Assembly (NCBI GenBank): GCA_021648495.1
Contig: JAKIST010000003.1
Location: 1-33,545, forward strand
Origin: Draconibacterium sp.
GTDB lineage: Bacteria; Bacteroidota; Bacteroidia; Bacteroidales; Prolixibacteraceae
Length of the DNA: 33,545 nucleotides
Reading direction: 5' to 3'
A program made the position numbers and the translations under genes. Each line of letters starts with the position of its first letter. Position 1 is the first letter of the stretch. The notes beneath the pieces are model-generated. The model was not told the DNA's origin. It searched no databases and saw only the letters and a program-made list of their open reading frames with translations. Positions 1 through 9,770 of this stretch are shown here, one piece after another.

Positions 1-1081
1 ATGGATTTCGGTCTTCTAACTCACTAAATCCCATAGGGGTAGCCTGGTTTCCACCGAAAACTAACATTCCGCGCCATGAGCAAAAATCGGGGATTACACG
101 CAAATGGCTCGAAATCGGTTTAATGGCCCATAATTGGTTTCCATAAGTATGCATTCCAATTTCATAAAACAGGCCGTGACAATCCATCAATGCACGCTCG
201 GTTTCAATTTCGCGGATACGCATCCATTCCGTGCAACTGGTCTGATCCCATGTGCGGCTTGCTTTAGGTATCCGGTAACGTTTCCACTCGCCGTTAACAA
301 ATACACGCATTATTGCCGATATCCTGTCCCATCCTGTTGCAATAATGGGTTGACCAAACGAACCAGCAGCCCAAACTTCGGTAAAAGCTGTCTTCTCCAA
401 AATTTTCCAACCACTTTTTCCATCCCACTCTGCAAGGCGACCTGCATTCCATTCGCCGTTAAAATCTTTTGTATTGTAACTATTATTGCATACCACCACT
501 TTTCCATGAGCAGTAAATCCACTTTTAAAATGAGGTTTCGAACCTTTGGGTTCTTTTAACTCATCCATTAGCTGAAAGAGCTGTTTTACTTCAAGGGTGT
601 GAACATCCACTTCAAAAAACTCGCCTTCCATTGCCAAATAATACAATTTGTTTTGCGGATCGGTCAAATGAGTCATGGTGGCGGCCAAACGATGTTCTGT
701 AAATTCTTTTATGAATCGAACATTTCCGAGTGTGTCAATCAAATAAGGACCGATTGCCAATTGCATGCTTGGTTTGTGGATTAACCGATTGGCATAAGTT
801 CCAACCACACTTGCCGGATGTTTTTTAAGTTGAAGGTCATTGCTGATTTCATACAAACCTGTCCCACTGCCTGTTCCTTCCTTGTGTGCAACGTAAGTCA
901 TCACCCAAAGCCGGTTTGCCCAAGGCATTAATGCGCCCGTTCCTGCTTCAGTTCTTGGAAGGTGGTCAGCGGTCATTGTAAGTGAAGGAATTACGCCGCT
1001 TATATTTTGTTGCTGTTGACCCTTTATCTGAGTAATGGCAATTGCACAAATTGTAATTATAATTAAAATCCTGATTTTCAT
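1..1081 (-). CDS. Secreted protein of unknown function, partial (C-terminus beyond window)
   Basis: This reading frame is open from an ATG at 1081 to the window edge (about 360 codons), so the ORF track, which needs a stop, missed it. The protein starts with a short basic end and a hydrophobic stretch (KIRILIIITICAIAI) followed by a Gln-rich region, which fits a Sec signal peptide. The rest is rich in Trp, Gly and Tyr, with repeated patterns such as GEWNAGRLAEWDG and NGEWKRYRI. These suggest a beta-propeller or other all-beta fold, but I do not recognise the family. It starts only 3 bases after the sulfatase stop codon, so it is almost certainly the last visible gene of the SusC-SusD-oxidoreductase-sulfatase transcript and is probably a periplasmic or surface glycan-handling protein. 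That role is inferred from context only. Confidence 0.7.
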   Translation of the reverse strand, partial: MKIRILIIITICAIAITQIKGQQQQNISGVIPSLTMTADHLPRTEAGTGALMPWANRLWVMTYVAHKEGTGSGTGLYEISNDLQLKKHPASVVGTYANRLIHKPSMQLAIGPYLIDTLGNVRFIKEFTEHRLAATMTHLTDPQNKLYYLAMEGEFFEVDVHTLEVKQLFQLMDELKEPKGSKPHFKSGFTAHGKVVVCNNSYNTKDFNGEWNAGRLAEWDGKSGWKILEKTAFTEVWAAGSFGQPIIATGWDRISAIMRVFVNGEWKRYRIPKASRTWDQTSCTEWMRIREIETERALMDCHGLFYEIGMHTYGNQLWAIKPISSHLRVIPDFCSWRGMLVFGGNQATPMGFSELEDRNP

Positions 1082-1084
1082 AAC

Positions 1085-2518
1085 TTAGATAACCCCGTCT
1101 TTTTTAAGCTGTTTTTCAATTTTGATATAACTTTTTAGCCGCTCTTTTCGGAACGATTCTTTTTGCTTTGTCCTGTAATCAATAAAATGATACTGTATTT
1201 CAGGTGAATCGGGATAGAATCCCTTGTCGTCTATTTCTTTGATCCAGCCTGTTAAAATGGTTTCATATTTTTCCCGCACATCCTGAAATTCTTTTTTGTA
1301 GGCCAAGTTATTTATTTCGTATGGATCGTTTTCCAAATCATACAACTCTTCTAAAGGGAGTGGTGTTACCAGTGTTTTTTGAACTTCGTTTAATTTGTTG
1401 TAATTATCCAAAATACTGATAGTGTTGTAATGGGGCAACCTTGCCTTCCGATATTCGGTTGAACGTTCCAAAACAGATAACCCGTTGTTAAAATTTTTTA
1501 TGTATTTATATTTTGTTGAACGCACTGCACGTGTTTTAAAATACACACCACCAATTCTATCAAGTGATGCAAAAATATATTCACGTTCACGTTCGGTCTG
1601 TTCGCCAAGAAAAACTTTACCCTGAAAGTATTCCGGTACCTTCACACCAGCCAAAGCCAAAGTTGTTGCAGAAATATCAATAGAAGAAAGCATTTGTTTG
1701 CTCACTGTTCCGGGATAAAAATTCTTTGGTATTTTCATACTTTTTGGAACATGAACAATAAACGGTATCTTAATTCCGCTATCGTACATCCAGTATTTTC
1801 CTTTTAACATTGGTCGTCCATGATCCGACAAAAAGAAAATAATGGTATTTTCAAGTAGTCCCCGTTTTTCAAAATCATCCAAAATATTTTTCACCTCGTT
1901 ATCGAGCAACTGAATATTCTCCAAATAAGCCGCCCAATCTTCCCGAATCGGCTGCACATCGGGATAATATGGTGGGAGAGTTACTTTATTTCTGTCGATT
2001 GGATTTACCTTGTCTTTTTCAAAAATACGATGCGTATAATGCGAATTGACTTTGGCAAAAAAAGGAATCCCTTTTTCAAGTTCATCAATTTTTTTGTATT
2101 GAAAAGAAGGTTTGTCAAGACTAAACATGTAATCGTCTTTTCCAATCCCTAAACTTTGGTAACCATTATCTTGCAGAATGTGGGCAACGGTTTTGACCTC
2201 CACGGGAAGTGGTTTTTTTAACTCATCTGAATAGCGCATGTGCATGGCACCTATTGAGTTTTGGTACATACCAACTGCAAGTGCCGTTCTTGATGGAGAA
2301 CACACGCCGGCAGTTGTAAACATATTGTTGAAACGCATTCCTTCATTAGCCAAATGGTCTAAAGTTGGCGTTTTAACCAGTGGGTTTCCATAACATGCCA
2401 GGTCTTGTGACATGTCTTCGCAAACTATCCAAAGAATATTGGGGGAAGTATTTCTTTCTGAAAATACTGAAGGAGACAAAATAAAGAAAAATAAAAATAT
2501 AAAAACTGTTTTATTCAT
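1085..2518 (-). CDS. Secreted sulfatase (S1 family, formylglycine type)
   Basis: This 477-aa protein has a signal peptide (residues 1-20) followed by the alkaline-phosphatase-like sulfatase fold. The start NILWIVCEDMSQD supplies N-terminal metal ligands. CSPSR at residues 73-77 is the C-x-P-x-R signature whose Cys becomes the catalytic formylglycine; in anaerobes a radical-SAM maturase usually does this, and none is in the window. FFLSDHG near residue 230 gives the second metal-binding DH pair. The WIVCED form resembles N-sulfoglucosamine sulfohydrolase-like (heparan N-sulfatase-like) members of family S1, but substrate cannot be fixed from this. It lies 29 bases downstream of the FAD oxidoreductase and 3 bases upstream of the next gene, inside the SusC/SusD operon, so it likely removes sulfate from the imported or surface-bound glycan. 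The length is normal for the family. Confidence 0.9.
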   Translation of the reverse strand: MNKTVFIFLFFFILSPSVFSERNTSPNILWIVCEDMSQDLACYGNPLVKTPTLDHLANEGMRFNNMFTTAGVCSPSRTALAVGMYQNSIGAMHMRYSDELKKPLPVEVKTVAHILQDNGYQSLGIGKDDYMFSLDKPSFQYKKIDELEKGIPFFAKVNSHYTHRIFEKDKVNPIDRNKVTLPPYYPDVQPIREDWAAYLENIQLLDNEVKNILDDFEKRGLLENTIIFFLSDHGRPMLKGKYWMYDSGIKIPFIVHVPKSMKIPKNFYPGTVSKQMLSSIDISATTLALAGVKVPEYFQGKVFLGEQTEREREYIFASLDRIGGVYFKTRAVRSTKYKYIKNFNNGLSVLERSTEYRKARLPHYNTISILDNYNKLNEVQKTLVTPLPLEELYDLENDPYEINNLAYKKEFQDVREKYETILTGWIKEIDDKGFYPDSPEIQYHFIDYRTKQKESFRKERLKSYIKIEKQLKKDGVI

Positions 2519-2547
2519 CTTTTAAAATTTAATAAAAAATAGGCTGC

Positions 2548-4197
2548 TTATTCTTCAAATTGCACATACCTTAACCAATCATCTGGAATGGTTAAAATCT
2601 GATTATTTTTGACCAATTCGCTTTTAAGCTGATAATAATCCACATCCTGAACCTTGATTTTGTTTTCGGCAGCAATTGCTGCTGCACAACCGGCACTTTG
2701 CCCTAATACCATAAAGGTGGGCAGAATTCTAATTGCCCCATAAGCAACATAGCTGGACGAGGGGCATGTTGGAGTTATAAGATTCGTACATTCTTCAGTT
2801 CGTGGGATCAATGCTCTCCATGAAATTCCAAAAGGTTTCCAGTTGTTTCCACCAAAAACGAAACCTTCGTTGTATGCATATCCATTTTTTACAATTCGTC
2901 TGGCATGATGTGTATCCGGTGGCCACCAAGCTATGGCTACAGGATCTATTATGGTCTTAGTATTTCCCCTTTTCGTTTGATGTTCGGTAATAATATAGTC
3001 AGAAATCATCCTTCGTGCACTTCGGATGTATAACCTTCTTGGCCAGCCTTCGTTATCCGTAAATTCATCCTTACATAAGCCCCATCCACTCCAGTTTTTC
3101 CTGGTTTCAACATTAACTTTCGGATCATTTTGTAAAAACCATATTAATCCCTGAATGAAATTTTTGTGATATTGAACAACACTATCCTGCAAGGCATAAT
3201 TGCCTTTTGGATACATCCAGTTTTCACCATATAAATTTGCCGATAAATCATGCCAGCTACCTAAGTCAGTTTTGCCATTTTCACGATTTACGAAGGGCTT
3301 AAAAAGTTTTCCTCCTGCTTCGAGATATCTCGCATAAATTTCATAAGTAGCAGCATTATAATTGTATGGTTTTGTTATTGGAATTATGTTGCTAATATTT
3401 TTTGTTAAACACAACCGAAAACAAAAGCCCTGAATGTATTTACTCGGTGTACCAAATTCTCCAACTTCACCGGATTGGATGGTTGCAATTAATCCACTTT
3501 TTGGGTCTCCGGAAACAATATAGGGATCAACTTTCACTTTAAACTGTTTATAGTGATTTTCAACCTGGATACCGTTTTTGGTTTCCCCATATTTTTGATT
3601 GCCCTCGCGTATTGTTTCTGTTGTAACTCCTGCGAAATGCAATAAATGTCCTTCAATTGAGGCATCGATATAAACTTGAGAAAAAATCGAAATTCCATTT
3701 TCCAGCAGAATACTTTTTATTACAGAACCATTCATTTGTACTCCGCCATTTTCTTTAATTCTTGTTTTTCTGATAATCCGAATGTTATTCTCCTTTGCTA
3801 AAAATTCTTCGATAATTTTCTCTGCAATTTTAGGTTCGTATCGTGAATACCATCCCTTTTCTCCAAACCTTGGATTACGACCGTAGTACCCTTCAATGGC
3901 GGTATAAATCTCCGCAGCAATTCCACCAATAACAACCGAACTTCCAAACCGAATGTCCTTAACAATTCCCTCAACCATCATCCCTCCCAGATGCCCCGTT
4001 GGTTCAATCAATACAACACTTTTTCCCATACGTGCAGCTTGAATGGCTGCTGTAAAAGCTGCTTCACTCCCACCCAAAATACATACATCAGATTTTATTG
4101 AATTTTTATTACAAAGCCCTTGAAATGAAGAGAACAATAATAATACAATTATTGAATGGAAAATAATGTTTCTTCTTTTATGCGTGATCTTATTCAT
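2548..4197 (-). CDS. FAD-dependent oxidoreductase (FAD_oxidored, PF12831-like), exported
   Basis: The N-terminal SDVCILGGSEAAFTAA followed by GKSVVLIEPTGHLGGMMVEG is a Rossmann dinucleotide-binding motif with the glycine pattern of the FAD_oxidored family. The C-terminal RILPTFMVLGQSAGCAAAIAA is the second FAD-contacting segment typical of these proteins. The ORF track begins at a GTG (4227). I prefer the ATG at 4197 because it directly precedes a good signal peptide (MNKITHKRRN, then IIFHSIIVLLLFSSF), giving about 549 aa. Relatives are common in Bacteroidota and Planctomycetota glycan loci, but their substrates are mostly unproven; oxidation of a sugar or polyol is a reasonable guess. It lies between susD and the sulfatase on the same strand. 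An exported flavoprotein must either be folded in the periplasm or moved by another route; no twin-arginine motif is seen. Confidence 0.82.
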   Translation of the reverse strand: MNKITHKRRNIIFHSIIVLLLFSSFQGLCNKNSIKSDVCILGGSEAAFTAAIQAARMGKSVVLIEPTGHLGGMMVEGIVKDIRFGSSVVIGGIAAEIYTAIEGYYGRNPRFGEKGWYSRYEPKIAEKIIEEFLAKENNIRIIRKTRIKENGGVQMNGSVIKSILLENGISIFSQVYIDASIEGHLLHFAGVTTETIREGNQKYGETKNGIQVENHYKQFKVKVDPYIVSGDPKSGLIATIQSGEVGEFGTPSKYIQGFCFRLCLTKNISNIIPITKPYNYNAATYEIYARYLEAGGKLFKPFVNRENGKTDLGSWHDLSANLYGENWMYPKGNYALQDSVVQYHKNFIQGLIWFLQNDPKVNVETRKNWSGWGLCKDEFTDNEGWPRRLYIRSARRMISDYIITEHQTKRGNTKTIIDPVAIAWWPPDTHHARRIVKNGYAYNEGFVFGGNNWKPFGISWRALIPRTEECTNLITPTCPSSSYVAYGAIRILPTFMVLGQSAGCAAAIAAENKIKVQDVDYYQLKSELVKNNQILTIPDDWLRYVQFEE

Positions 4198-4265
4198 TAA
4201 CTTGTCAAACTTTAAAATAAAGCCCACCCCTAAAGGCAGGCATTAAAATCTATTAAACTAAACTA

Positions 4266-5951
4266 TCAATAACCTGGATTTTGTACCAAATTATCGTTGA
4301 TTAAAATCTCTTTAGTTGGTATCGGCCATAAATATTGGCGACTAGCGTCAAATTGTCTAATTCCTAATAATTTAATGTAACCATCATTGTACATCGGGTC
4401 GAAATCAGCAACACCATCTTCATCAATTTGAGGTGTTTCTGCAAAAAACCAAAGTCCAGAATCTACAACTTTTGCCTTTAAATCAATTGGATCTAGCATT
4501 CCATAAATATTCGTATTTAATACTTTTTCAGCCAAACCCCAACGAATGATATCCATATAACGCAATCCTTCATATGCAAATTCCATACGTCTTTCCATAC
4601 GAACAATCTTACGTAATTCAGCCTGATCGGTAGAAACAATTGCAGGATAAGAATTAGTATCTTCTTTATCAACACCATAAGCTCTTGCACGAACCATATT
4701 TATTGCATCTAAAACAGTTTGATCAATTTGCCCTAATTCAATACTTGCTTCAGCATACATTAAAAGAACATCGGCATAACGCATTAGAATTCTATCGAAT
4801 TCTGCTTTTCTATCCAGCCAGTCTTCATCAACTTTTTTTCTCCAGACCATCGCATTGTACGAAGCATACTGTTTATTGCTACGTGTATCATTATTATACT
4901 GATATTTGCCCGAATTGAAATTCCAAACCTTTAAAGAATCTGGGTGCGGTTGATATATAAATCCGAGGAAACGACTTTGGAATTCAACAATACTCATTGT
5001 ACAACGAGGATCGCGATTTTTGAAAGGCTCCCTTGGATTAAACAGTGGCGATTCATCAATCGGTAAACCATCGGTACATAAATAGGAACACCACAATTCC
5101 CACGAAGGATTGGATGCACACCATCCACCAGCATTCCTTGTAATTACCATCTTAGTACTACCAGTAAAATACATATTAAGCTCCGCACTTTGGGGTATTG
5201 AAAAAATGGCTTCCTTTGGATTTTTGGTTTTTGATTGGAATAATTCTTCAAAATTTGGATACAATGTATAAATTTCCAAATCCATACAGTCTTCTGCAGC
5301 TTTTCTAGCAATTGAATAATCACCCATATATAAAGCAATTCGTGCTTTCATTGCCAAGGCAGCACCTTTGGTGGCACGTTTTAGTTCGCTACTTCCATAG
5401 CTATCAGGCAAATTGGCTACTGCAAAGTTATAGTCTTCGTAAACTGCTTCTTTTATCGTATTCTTGTTGGTTCTTGAAAGAGTAAAAGACTCATCCAGAT
5501 CCAGCACCTTTGTATAATAGATTACATCGCCCCAATGCGAAATCAAGTAAGCATATTGATATGCCCGAACAAATCTGGCTTCTGCTTCAAAAGCATTATA
5601 AATAGAGGGTGGAAGTTCATCCTTTACTTTTTCGATATTAGCTAAAATTATATTAGCACGAGAAATTACTTTGTAAGTATTTTTCCACAAGGCAGTTAAC
5701 TTACCCCACTCACCGTTTATAGTCCCTCCACTTATTGGAGTTGTATTGTTTCTCTCGGTCCAGTCATCAGTCCAATCATCGCCATCCTGAGGCCAGAAAA
5801 TACCGCGATATAAATCGTTCAATGCCATATTAATTTCACTTTCGTTGGAATACCAAGTAGAACTGGATCCTTCAGAAAGTGGGTTCAAATCCAAATCATT
5901 ACATGCAGTAAAAAATGCAACTGTTGCTATTAGTATGATAATTTTTTTCAT
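4266..5951 (-). CDS. SusD/RagB-family glycan-binding outer-membrane lipoprotein
   Basis: This 561-aa protein begins with a lipoprotein signal peptide whose lipobox ends FFTAC, so Cys17 is the lipidated residue; the following NDLDLNPLSE is the usual SusD start. The body has the TPR-like helical pattern of SusD (FVRAYQYAYLISHWGDVIYY; ALAMKARIALYMGDYSIARKAAEDC). Its C-terminus is canonical for the family: RILMRYADVLLMYAEASIELG, RRMEFAYEGLRYMDIIRWG, then RQYLWPIPTKEILINDNLVQNPGY. SusD binds the glycan at the cell surface and forms a lid over the SusC barrel. The gene follows susC by 12 bases, as expected for a co-transcribed pair. It ends in TGA at a canonical NPGY terminus, which shows TGA is a normal stop here. 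Confidence 0.96.
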   Translation of the reverse strand: MKKIIILIATVAFFTACNDLDLNPLSEGSSSTWYSNESEINMALNDLYRGIFWPQDGDDWTDDWTERNNTTPISGGTINGEWGKLTALWKNTYKVISRANIILANIEKVKDELPPSIYNAFEAEARFVRAYQYAYLISHWGDVIYYTKVLDLDESFTLSRTNKNTIKEAVYEDYNFAVANLPDSYGSSELKRATKGAALAMKARIALYMGDYSIARKAAEDCMDLEIYTLYPNFEELFQSKTKNPKEAIFSIPQSAELNMYFTGSTKMVITRNAGGWCASNPSWELWCSYLCTDGLPIDESPLFNPREPFKNRDPRCTMSIVEFQSRFLGFIYQPHPDSLKVWNFNSGKYQYNNDTRSNKQYASYNAMVWRKKVDEDWLDRKAEFDRILMRYADVLLMYAEASIELGQIDQTVLDAINMVRARAYGVDKEDTNSYPAIVSTDQAELRKIVRMERRMEFAYEGLRYMDIIRWGLAEKVLNTNIYGMLDPIDLKAKVVDSGLWFFAETPQIDEDGVADFDPMYNDGYIKLLGIRQFDASRQYLWPIPTKEILINDNLVQNPGY

Positions 5952-5963
5952 CGTATTTATTTT

Positions 5964-8900
5964 TTAAAAGTTAACAGATACACCAAAAATATATGAAGTC
6001 GTGATAGGATAGCCAGAACTGGAAACTTCGGGATCCCACCCTTTGGGATAATTATTAATGGTAAACAGATCAGAAATACTTGTATAAACCCTTACTCCAT
6101 TCATCCTTATCTTTTGGGTTATATTTGAAGGTATTTTATAGCCTATTGTTATATTCTTCATTCTGAAATAACCGCCACGAAATAACCAATAATCGGACAT
6201 TGCATAGTTGTTCCCAGCTGCGCTGTAGCTTAGACGCGGATAAATGGCACGTAAGTTTTGTTCAGGCGTACTATAGTGGCTCCAATAATTCCCATCTACA
6301 ATTGCCTGCGCATTCATCCAGTTTTGATTTAATGGCCTTATCATTGTACCCTCTAATTTATCATTCACTTTTCCAACCCCCTGAATTACCATTGAGAAAT
6401 CAAAGCCTTTATAATCTAAACGAATATTCCCTCCGTACAAATATCTTGGAAGTGAGCCTCCAAGTAAGGTGCGGTCATATTCAGGAGAAATCTTCCCATC
6501 AGGGACTCCATCTGGCCCACTAATATCGATATATTTTACATCACCTGGTTTAACTGTATTATTCGGTACAGGCGAGTTGTTTACTTCTTCTTGGGTTTGG
6601 AATATACCAGCAGATTGGTAACCATACCATTCGTTAAATTCACTTCCTTCTATTTTAATTTGGTTTCCTAAAAATTCGGTGCCGCCTAAATATCCCATTA
6701 TCGATTTAAAATCGGAGATATTAAACGAAATAGAATATTTTAAGTCTCCTGCATTATCATTCCAGTTTATCTCAGCCTCCCAACCTCTGGTTTCCATTCT
6801 CCCTGTATTTTGGTCAGGATTGTCAAATCCCATGTAATCTGGTATTTCAAGTGGTAAAAGCATATCCATGGTTGTTTTGATAAAATAATCTCCAACAAAC
6901 CTGAACCTATTATTAAAGAAACCGGCATCAACACCAAAACCAAATGATTCAGTAGTTTCCCACGTTATATCTTCAATAGCATATTTGATTTGTGCAGCAG
7001 TTTGTTCAGAAACAATATCTACTCCCTGATAGAAAAGTGCATTGGAGAAAGCAATTGTTGCCTGATAAGGATAAAAACCAATTCTTTCGTTTCCTAACTT
7101 ACCCCAGGATCCTCTTAACTTTAGGAAGGAGAAACTATTAACATCCTGCATAAATGATTCTTCTGAGATTACCCAACCAGCAGAGAATGACGGAAAAGAT
7201 CCCCATCGATAATTGGAATGGAAACGAGATGAACCATCGTACCTCAAATTTCCTTGGAAGAAATATTTATTATTATAGTTGTATAAAATTCGTCCGAACC
7301 ACGAACGGTACGCATTTTCATAAGCACTACCACTGTTGTCCCTAAATTTTAAAGGACCAATATTAAGATATGGAAAAGATGTCAATTGATATTCATCACG
7401 CGATGCACCTAATCTTTCATAAAAAGCATAATAATTTTCGTATCCAGCCAATACATTAATATTATGACCTCCAAATAGTTTCAGATAATTTGCCAAAAAT
7501 TGTGTAGTTATCTGGTAATTATCGTTTCTATTCTCTGTAAGTTTGGTAGTAGTAGCCCACTGCAAAGTACCCATATAAACAGTTGGATCATCGGCTGCAT
7601 AGTATGGGACTGCTTTTATAAATTTTTTACCTTTGTTAAAACCAAAACTAGGTGCAATTACTGCTGAGAGTTTTAACCCATCTAAGGGTGTAAGATTCAA
7701 CGAAGCTTTTCCCCCAATTATATTATCCAAGTTATCGTTGAATCCACCATATTTAAGCTGTCCATATATATTTGCTCCTTGCTTTCCTCCGGCTACACGC
7801 CCATCAGACCATTCTGCTGGATAAATTGGTGACGACATCAGTCCAAAATACATAGGGTCTTTACTTGGTTGATTGGAGATTGATCTTTTAAAGAAGAAAT
7901 CAAGAGAAGTCGAAAGCATATCATTTATAGTGACATCGTTATTAAAGCGGGCTGTGATTCGCTCGTATGATAGCCCATCGTACAGTGCATCAATTTTATC
8001 ATAAGCAATTGAAGCTTTTGTTTTAATGGCCTTTGTACCTGCAGAAATACTAATTATATGTGATTGCTTAGGAGCGTATGGCTTCAAAATCAAACCCATC
8101 CAATCGGTATTTGGGTACATATCCGGGTTTTCTGCATTTAATGAATAGTAGTTATCAACTATATCTTTTGAAAAAGTTGCATATTCTGTACCTTTATTCC
8201 CATTGTCATTCCAACGCATTTCGTTATCAAACTCCATAAAACGAACAACATCTACCATTTCTGGTAGAGTGGTTGCAGTTTCCAGACCAAACTCAGCATT
8301 GTAGGTTAAGTTTAATTCGCCTGCTTTTGCACGTTTTGTGGTTACTATAATCACGCCAGATGCTGCCCTTGCCCCATATATTGCTGCCGATGCTGCATCT
8401 TTCAGAACCGAAATGTCCTGAATATCATTTGGATTTATATCATTTATACTTCCGACCGGAACGCCGTCAACAATAACCAAAGGTCCTTTATCATCAATTG
8501 AAGTAATACCACGAATACGGATTTGCGCAGTTGAGCCCGGTGCATTGTTACCACGTGTTACCATTACACCAGCTATAGCACCTTGTAAAGCTTGTGAAAC
8601 ATTAGTCGTACTTCTTCTAGAAATTTCATTGCCCTGCACTGAACCAACAGCACCTGTTAAGTCTGATTTTTTTACAGTACCATAGCCAATAGTAACAATC
8701 TCTTCAATACCATACGACTCTGTAACTAATATTATATTAAAAGCCGTTTGGGTACCAATCTCTACTTCCTGAGTTTTCATCCCTATAAAAGAGAAAACCA
8801 GTATTTCCGCATTGCTAGGGATGTCGAGAAAGAAGCTTCCGTCAGCATCGGAAACAGTCCCAATAGTGGTTTCTTTTACAAGAACCGTAACACCCGGAAG

Positions 8901-9353
8901 CGGCTGCCCTGATTCGTCAATAATCGTTCCCGTTATTTTTTTATTCTGCTGGGTTATTTTCCCCGAATCATCAATCCTCATCCCTTTGGGACTAAGAATA
9001 ATCTGACGATCCATAACGGCATACACCACGTCCTCTCCTTCGAAGACCTGATTAAGTATTTCATCAACCTTTTTGTTGGTCATTTTGATGCTTACCTTCC
9101 GATCGGCATCAATCAGTTTATTGCTGTAAACGAAATAGAACTCGCTGTTGTCTTCTATCTCTAGCAATACATTTTTTACGGTCTCGTTTTGCAGATCGAG
9201 CGACAAACGTGTTGCCTGCGAATAAGATTTTACCGCAAACACCTGGGCCACTGCAATAAAAAGCAAAAAAGTAGTTAGTTTCATAACTCTAATTAATTTT
9301 GTTAATACCGGTTGAAAACCTCCCGGATCAACAGTTTCTTGTTTTTTTTTCAT
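5964..9353 (-). CDS. SusC/RagA TonB-dependent outer-membrane transporter with STN signalling domain
   Basis: The track starts at 9380, but the ATG at 9353 (MKKKQETVDPGG) is the more usual SusC start; it is followed by a signal peptide (MKLTTFLLFIAVAQVFA). In track numbering the domains are: STN, about 58-130; a carboxypeptidase-regulatory-like beta-sandwich, about 148-220 (ITGTIIDESGQPLPGVTV); a TonB-box-like segment EEIVTIGYGTVKKSDLTGAV; a plug, to about 345 (LVIVDGVP, DVSVLKDAASAAIYGARAASGVIIVTTK-like core); then the beta-barrel ending YIFGVSVNF with a terminal Phe. The protein imports oligosaccharides using TonB energy. The STN domain is the part that signals to a FecR-type anti-sigma factor, and a sigma/FecR pair lies directly upstream, so ligand-induced expression of this operon is likely. 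Length is normal for the family. Confidence 0.96.
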   Translation of the reverse strand: MKKKQETVDPGGFQPVLTKLIRVMKLTTFLLFIAVAQVFAVKSYSQATRLSLDLQNETVKNVLLEIEDNSEFYFVYSNKLIDADRKVSIKMTNKKVDEILNQVFEGEDVVYAVMDRQIILSPKGMRIDDSGKITQQNKKITGTIIDESGQPLPGVTVLVKETTIGTVSDADGSFFLDIPSNAEILVFSFIGMKTQEVEIGTQTAFNIILVTESYGIEEIVTIGYGTVKKSDLTGAVGSVQGNEISRRSTTNVSQALQGAIAGVMVTRGNNAPGSTAQIRIRGITSIDDKGPLVIVDGVPVGSINDINPNDIQDISVLKDAASAAIYGARAASGVIIVTTKRAKAGELNLTYNAEFGLETATTLPEMVDVVRFMEFDNEMRWNDNGNKGTEYATFSKDIVDNYYSLNAENPDMYPNTDWMGLILKPYAPKQSHIISISAGTKAIKTKASIAYDKIDALYDGLSYERITARFNNDVTINDMLSTSLDFFFKRSISNQPSKDPMYFGLMSSPIYPAEWSDGRVAGGKQGANIYGQLKYGGFNDNLDNIIGGKASLNLTPLDGLKLSAVIAPSFGFNKGKKFIKAVPYYAADDPTVYMGTLQWATTTKLTENRNDNYQITTQFLANYLKLFGGHNINVLAGYENYYAFYERLGASRDEYQLTSFPYLNIGPLKFRDNSGSAYENAYRSWFGRILYNYNNKYFFQGNLRYDGSSRFHSNYRWGSFPSFSAGWVISEESFMQDVNSFSFLKLRGSWGKLGNERIGFYPYQATIAFSNALFYQGVDIVSEQTAAQIKYAIEDITWETTESFGFGVDAGFFNNRFRFVGDYFIKTTMDMLLPLEIPDYMGFDNPDQNTGRMETRGWEAEINWNDNAGDLKYSISFNISDFKSIMGYLGGTEFLGNQIKIEGSEFNEWYGYQSAGIFQTQEEVNNSPVPNNTVKPGDVKYIDISGPDGVPDGKISPEYDRTLLGGSLPRYLYGGNIRLDYKGFDFSMVIQGVGKVNDKLEGTMIRPLNQNWMNAQAIVDGNYWSHYSTPEQNLRAIYPRLSYSAAGNNYAMSDYWLFRGGYFRMKNITIGYKIPSNITQKIRMNGVRVYTSISDLFTINNYPKGWDPEVSSSGYPITTSYIFGVSVNF

Positions 9354-9517
9354 AATTTTGTAATGATTTAAATTTGACAAATATTAATTAAAAACGTAAG
9401 TGTTGAATTGAATCTGAGATGGGAAGTGGTGGAGCACTTTCCATTTCGTTTTTTGTGTAGTTAGGTCTCTTTCATAGGCAGTTTATTCTATTTATTGTTA
9501 GTTTCGTTTTATTATAA

Positions 9518-9592
9518 CTGTCATTTCAAGGAGGAACGACTGAGAAATCTGTCTTTCAAGAGATTTCTCCTCCTACGTTGTCGAAATGACAG
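9518..9592. repeat. Dispersed palindromic repeat, CTGTCATTTC...GAAATGACAG
   Basis: The ends CTGTCATTTC (9518-9527) and GAAATGACAG (9583-9592) are perfect inverted 10-mers. Inside is a second inverted pair, GAGAAATCT (9542-9550) and AGATTTCTC (9561-9569). A related element with ends CTGTCATCTC and GGGAAATGACAG lies at 21982-22075. Such hairpin-forming elements are common in Bacteroidota intergenic DNA. Confidence 0.75.
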
Positions 9593-9630
9593 ATTTGTGT
9601 ATAATGCTGATTATCAGCGACTATTTTAAA

Positions 9631-9762
9631 GACCCTGAAACAAGTTCAGGGTGACGTTCTAATAGACAATGCCCGTTAGTACGTCATGCTGAATTTAGTT
9701 CAGCATCTTACTGTCATTTACTCATTATGCCCAATAATTTTAGGTGAACCCTCGAAATGACA
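9631..9762 (-). repeat. Composite dispersed repeat, copy 1 (uninterrupted)
   Basis: Read on the minus strand, this block runs: TGTCATTTCGAG, an ATTATTGGGCATAATGAGTAAATGACAG segment, a GATGCTGAAC...TTCAGCATGACGT hairpin, CTAACGGGCATTGTCTATTAGAACGTC, then CCTGAACTTGTTTCAGG. The same module order occurs on the plus strand at about 14866-15260, where a 262-bp element interrupts it. Copy 1 therefore shows the empty-site arrangement. Confidence 0.75.
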
Positions 9763-9770
9763 AGTACAAA

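Larger units (their letters stand above)
9381..9770. other. Non-coding gap between fecR-like gene and susC, with dispersed repeats
   Basis: No gene is seen in these 390 bases. The part next to susC (about 9381-9510) must carry the susC promoter, but I could not find an exact TAnnTTTG box, which fits use of the adjacent ECF sigma factor instead. The rest consists of dispersed repeats listed separately: a 75-bp palindrome at 9518-9592, a CCTGAAACAAGTTCAGG hairpin near 9633-9651 and a module at 9711-9762 also found at three other sites in the window. Confidence 0.6.

Noticed and set aside
134-559. 141-aa plus-strand ORF at the window start
   Set aside because: It is antisense to the open minus-strand frame (1-1081) that has a signal peptide and sits 3 bases after the sulfatase gene.
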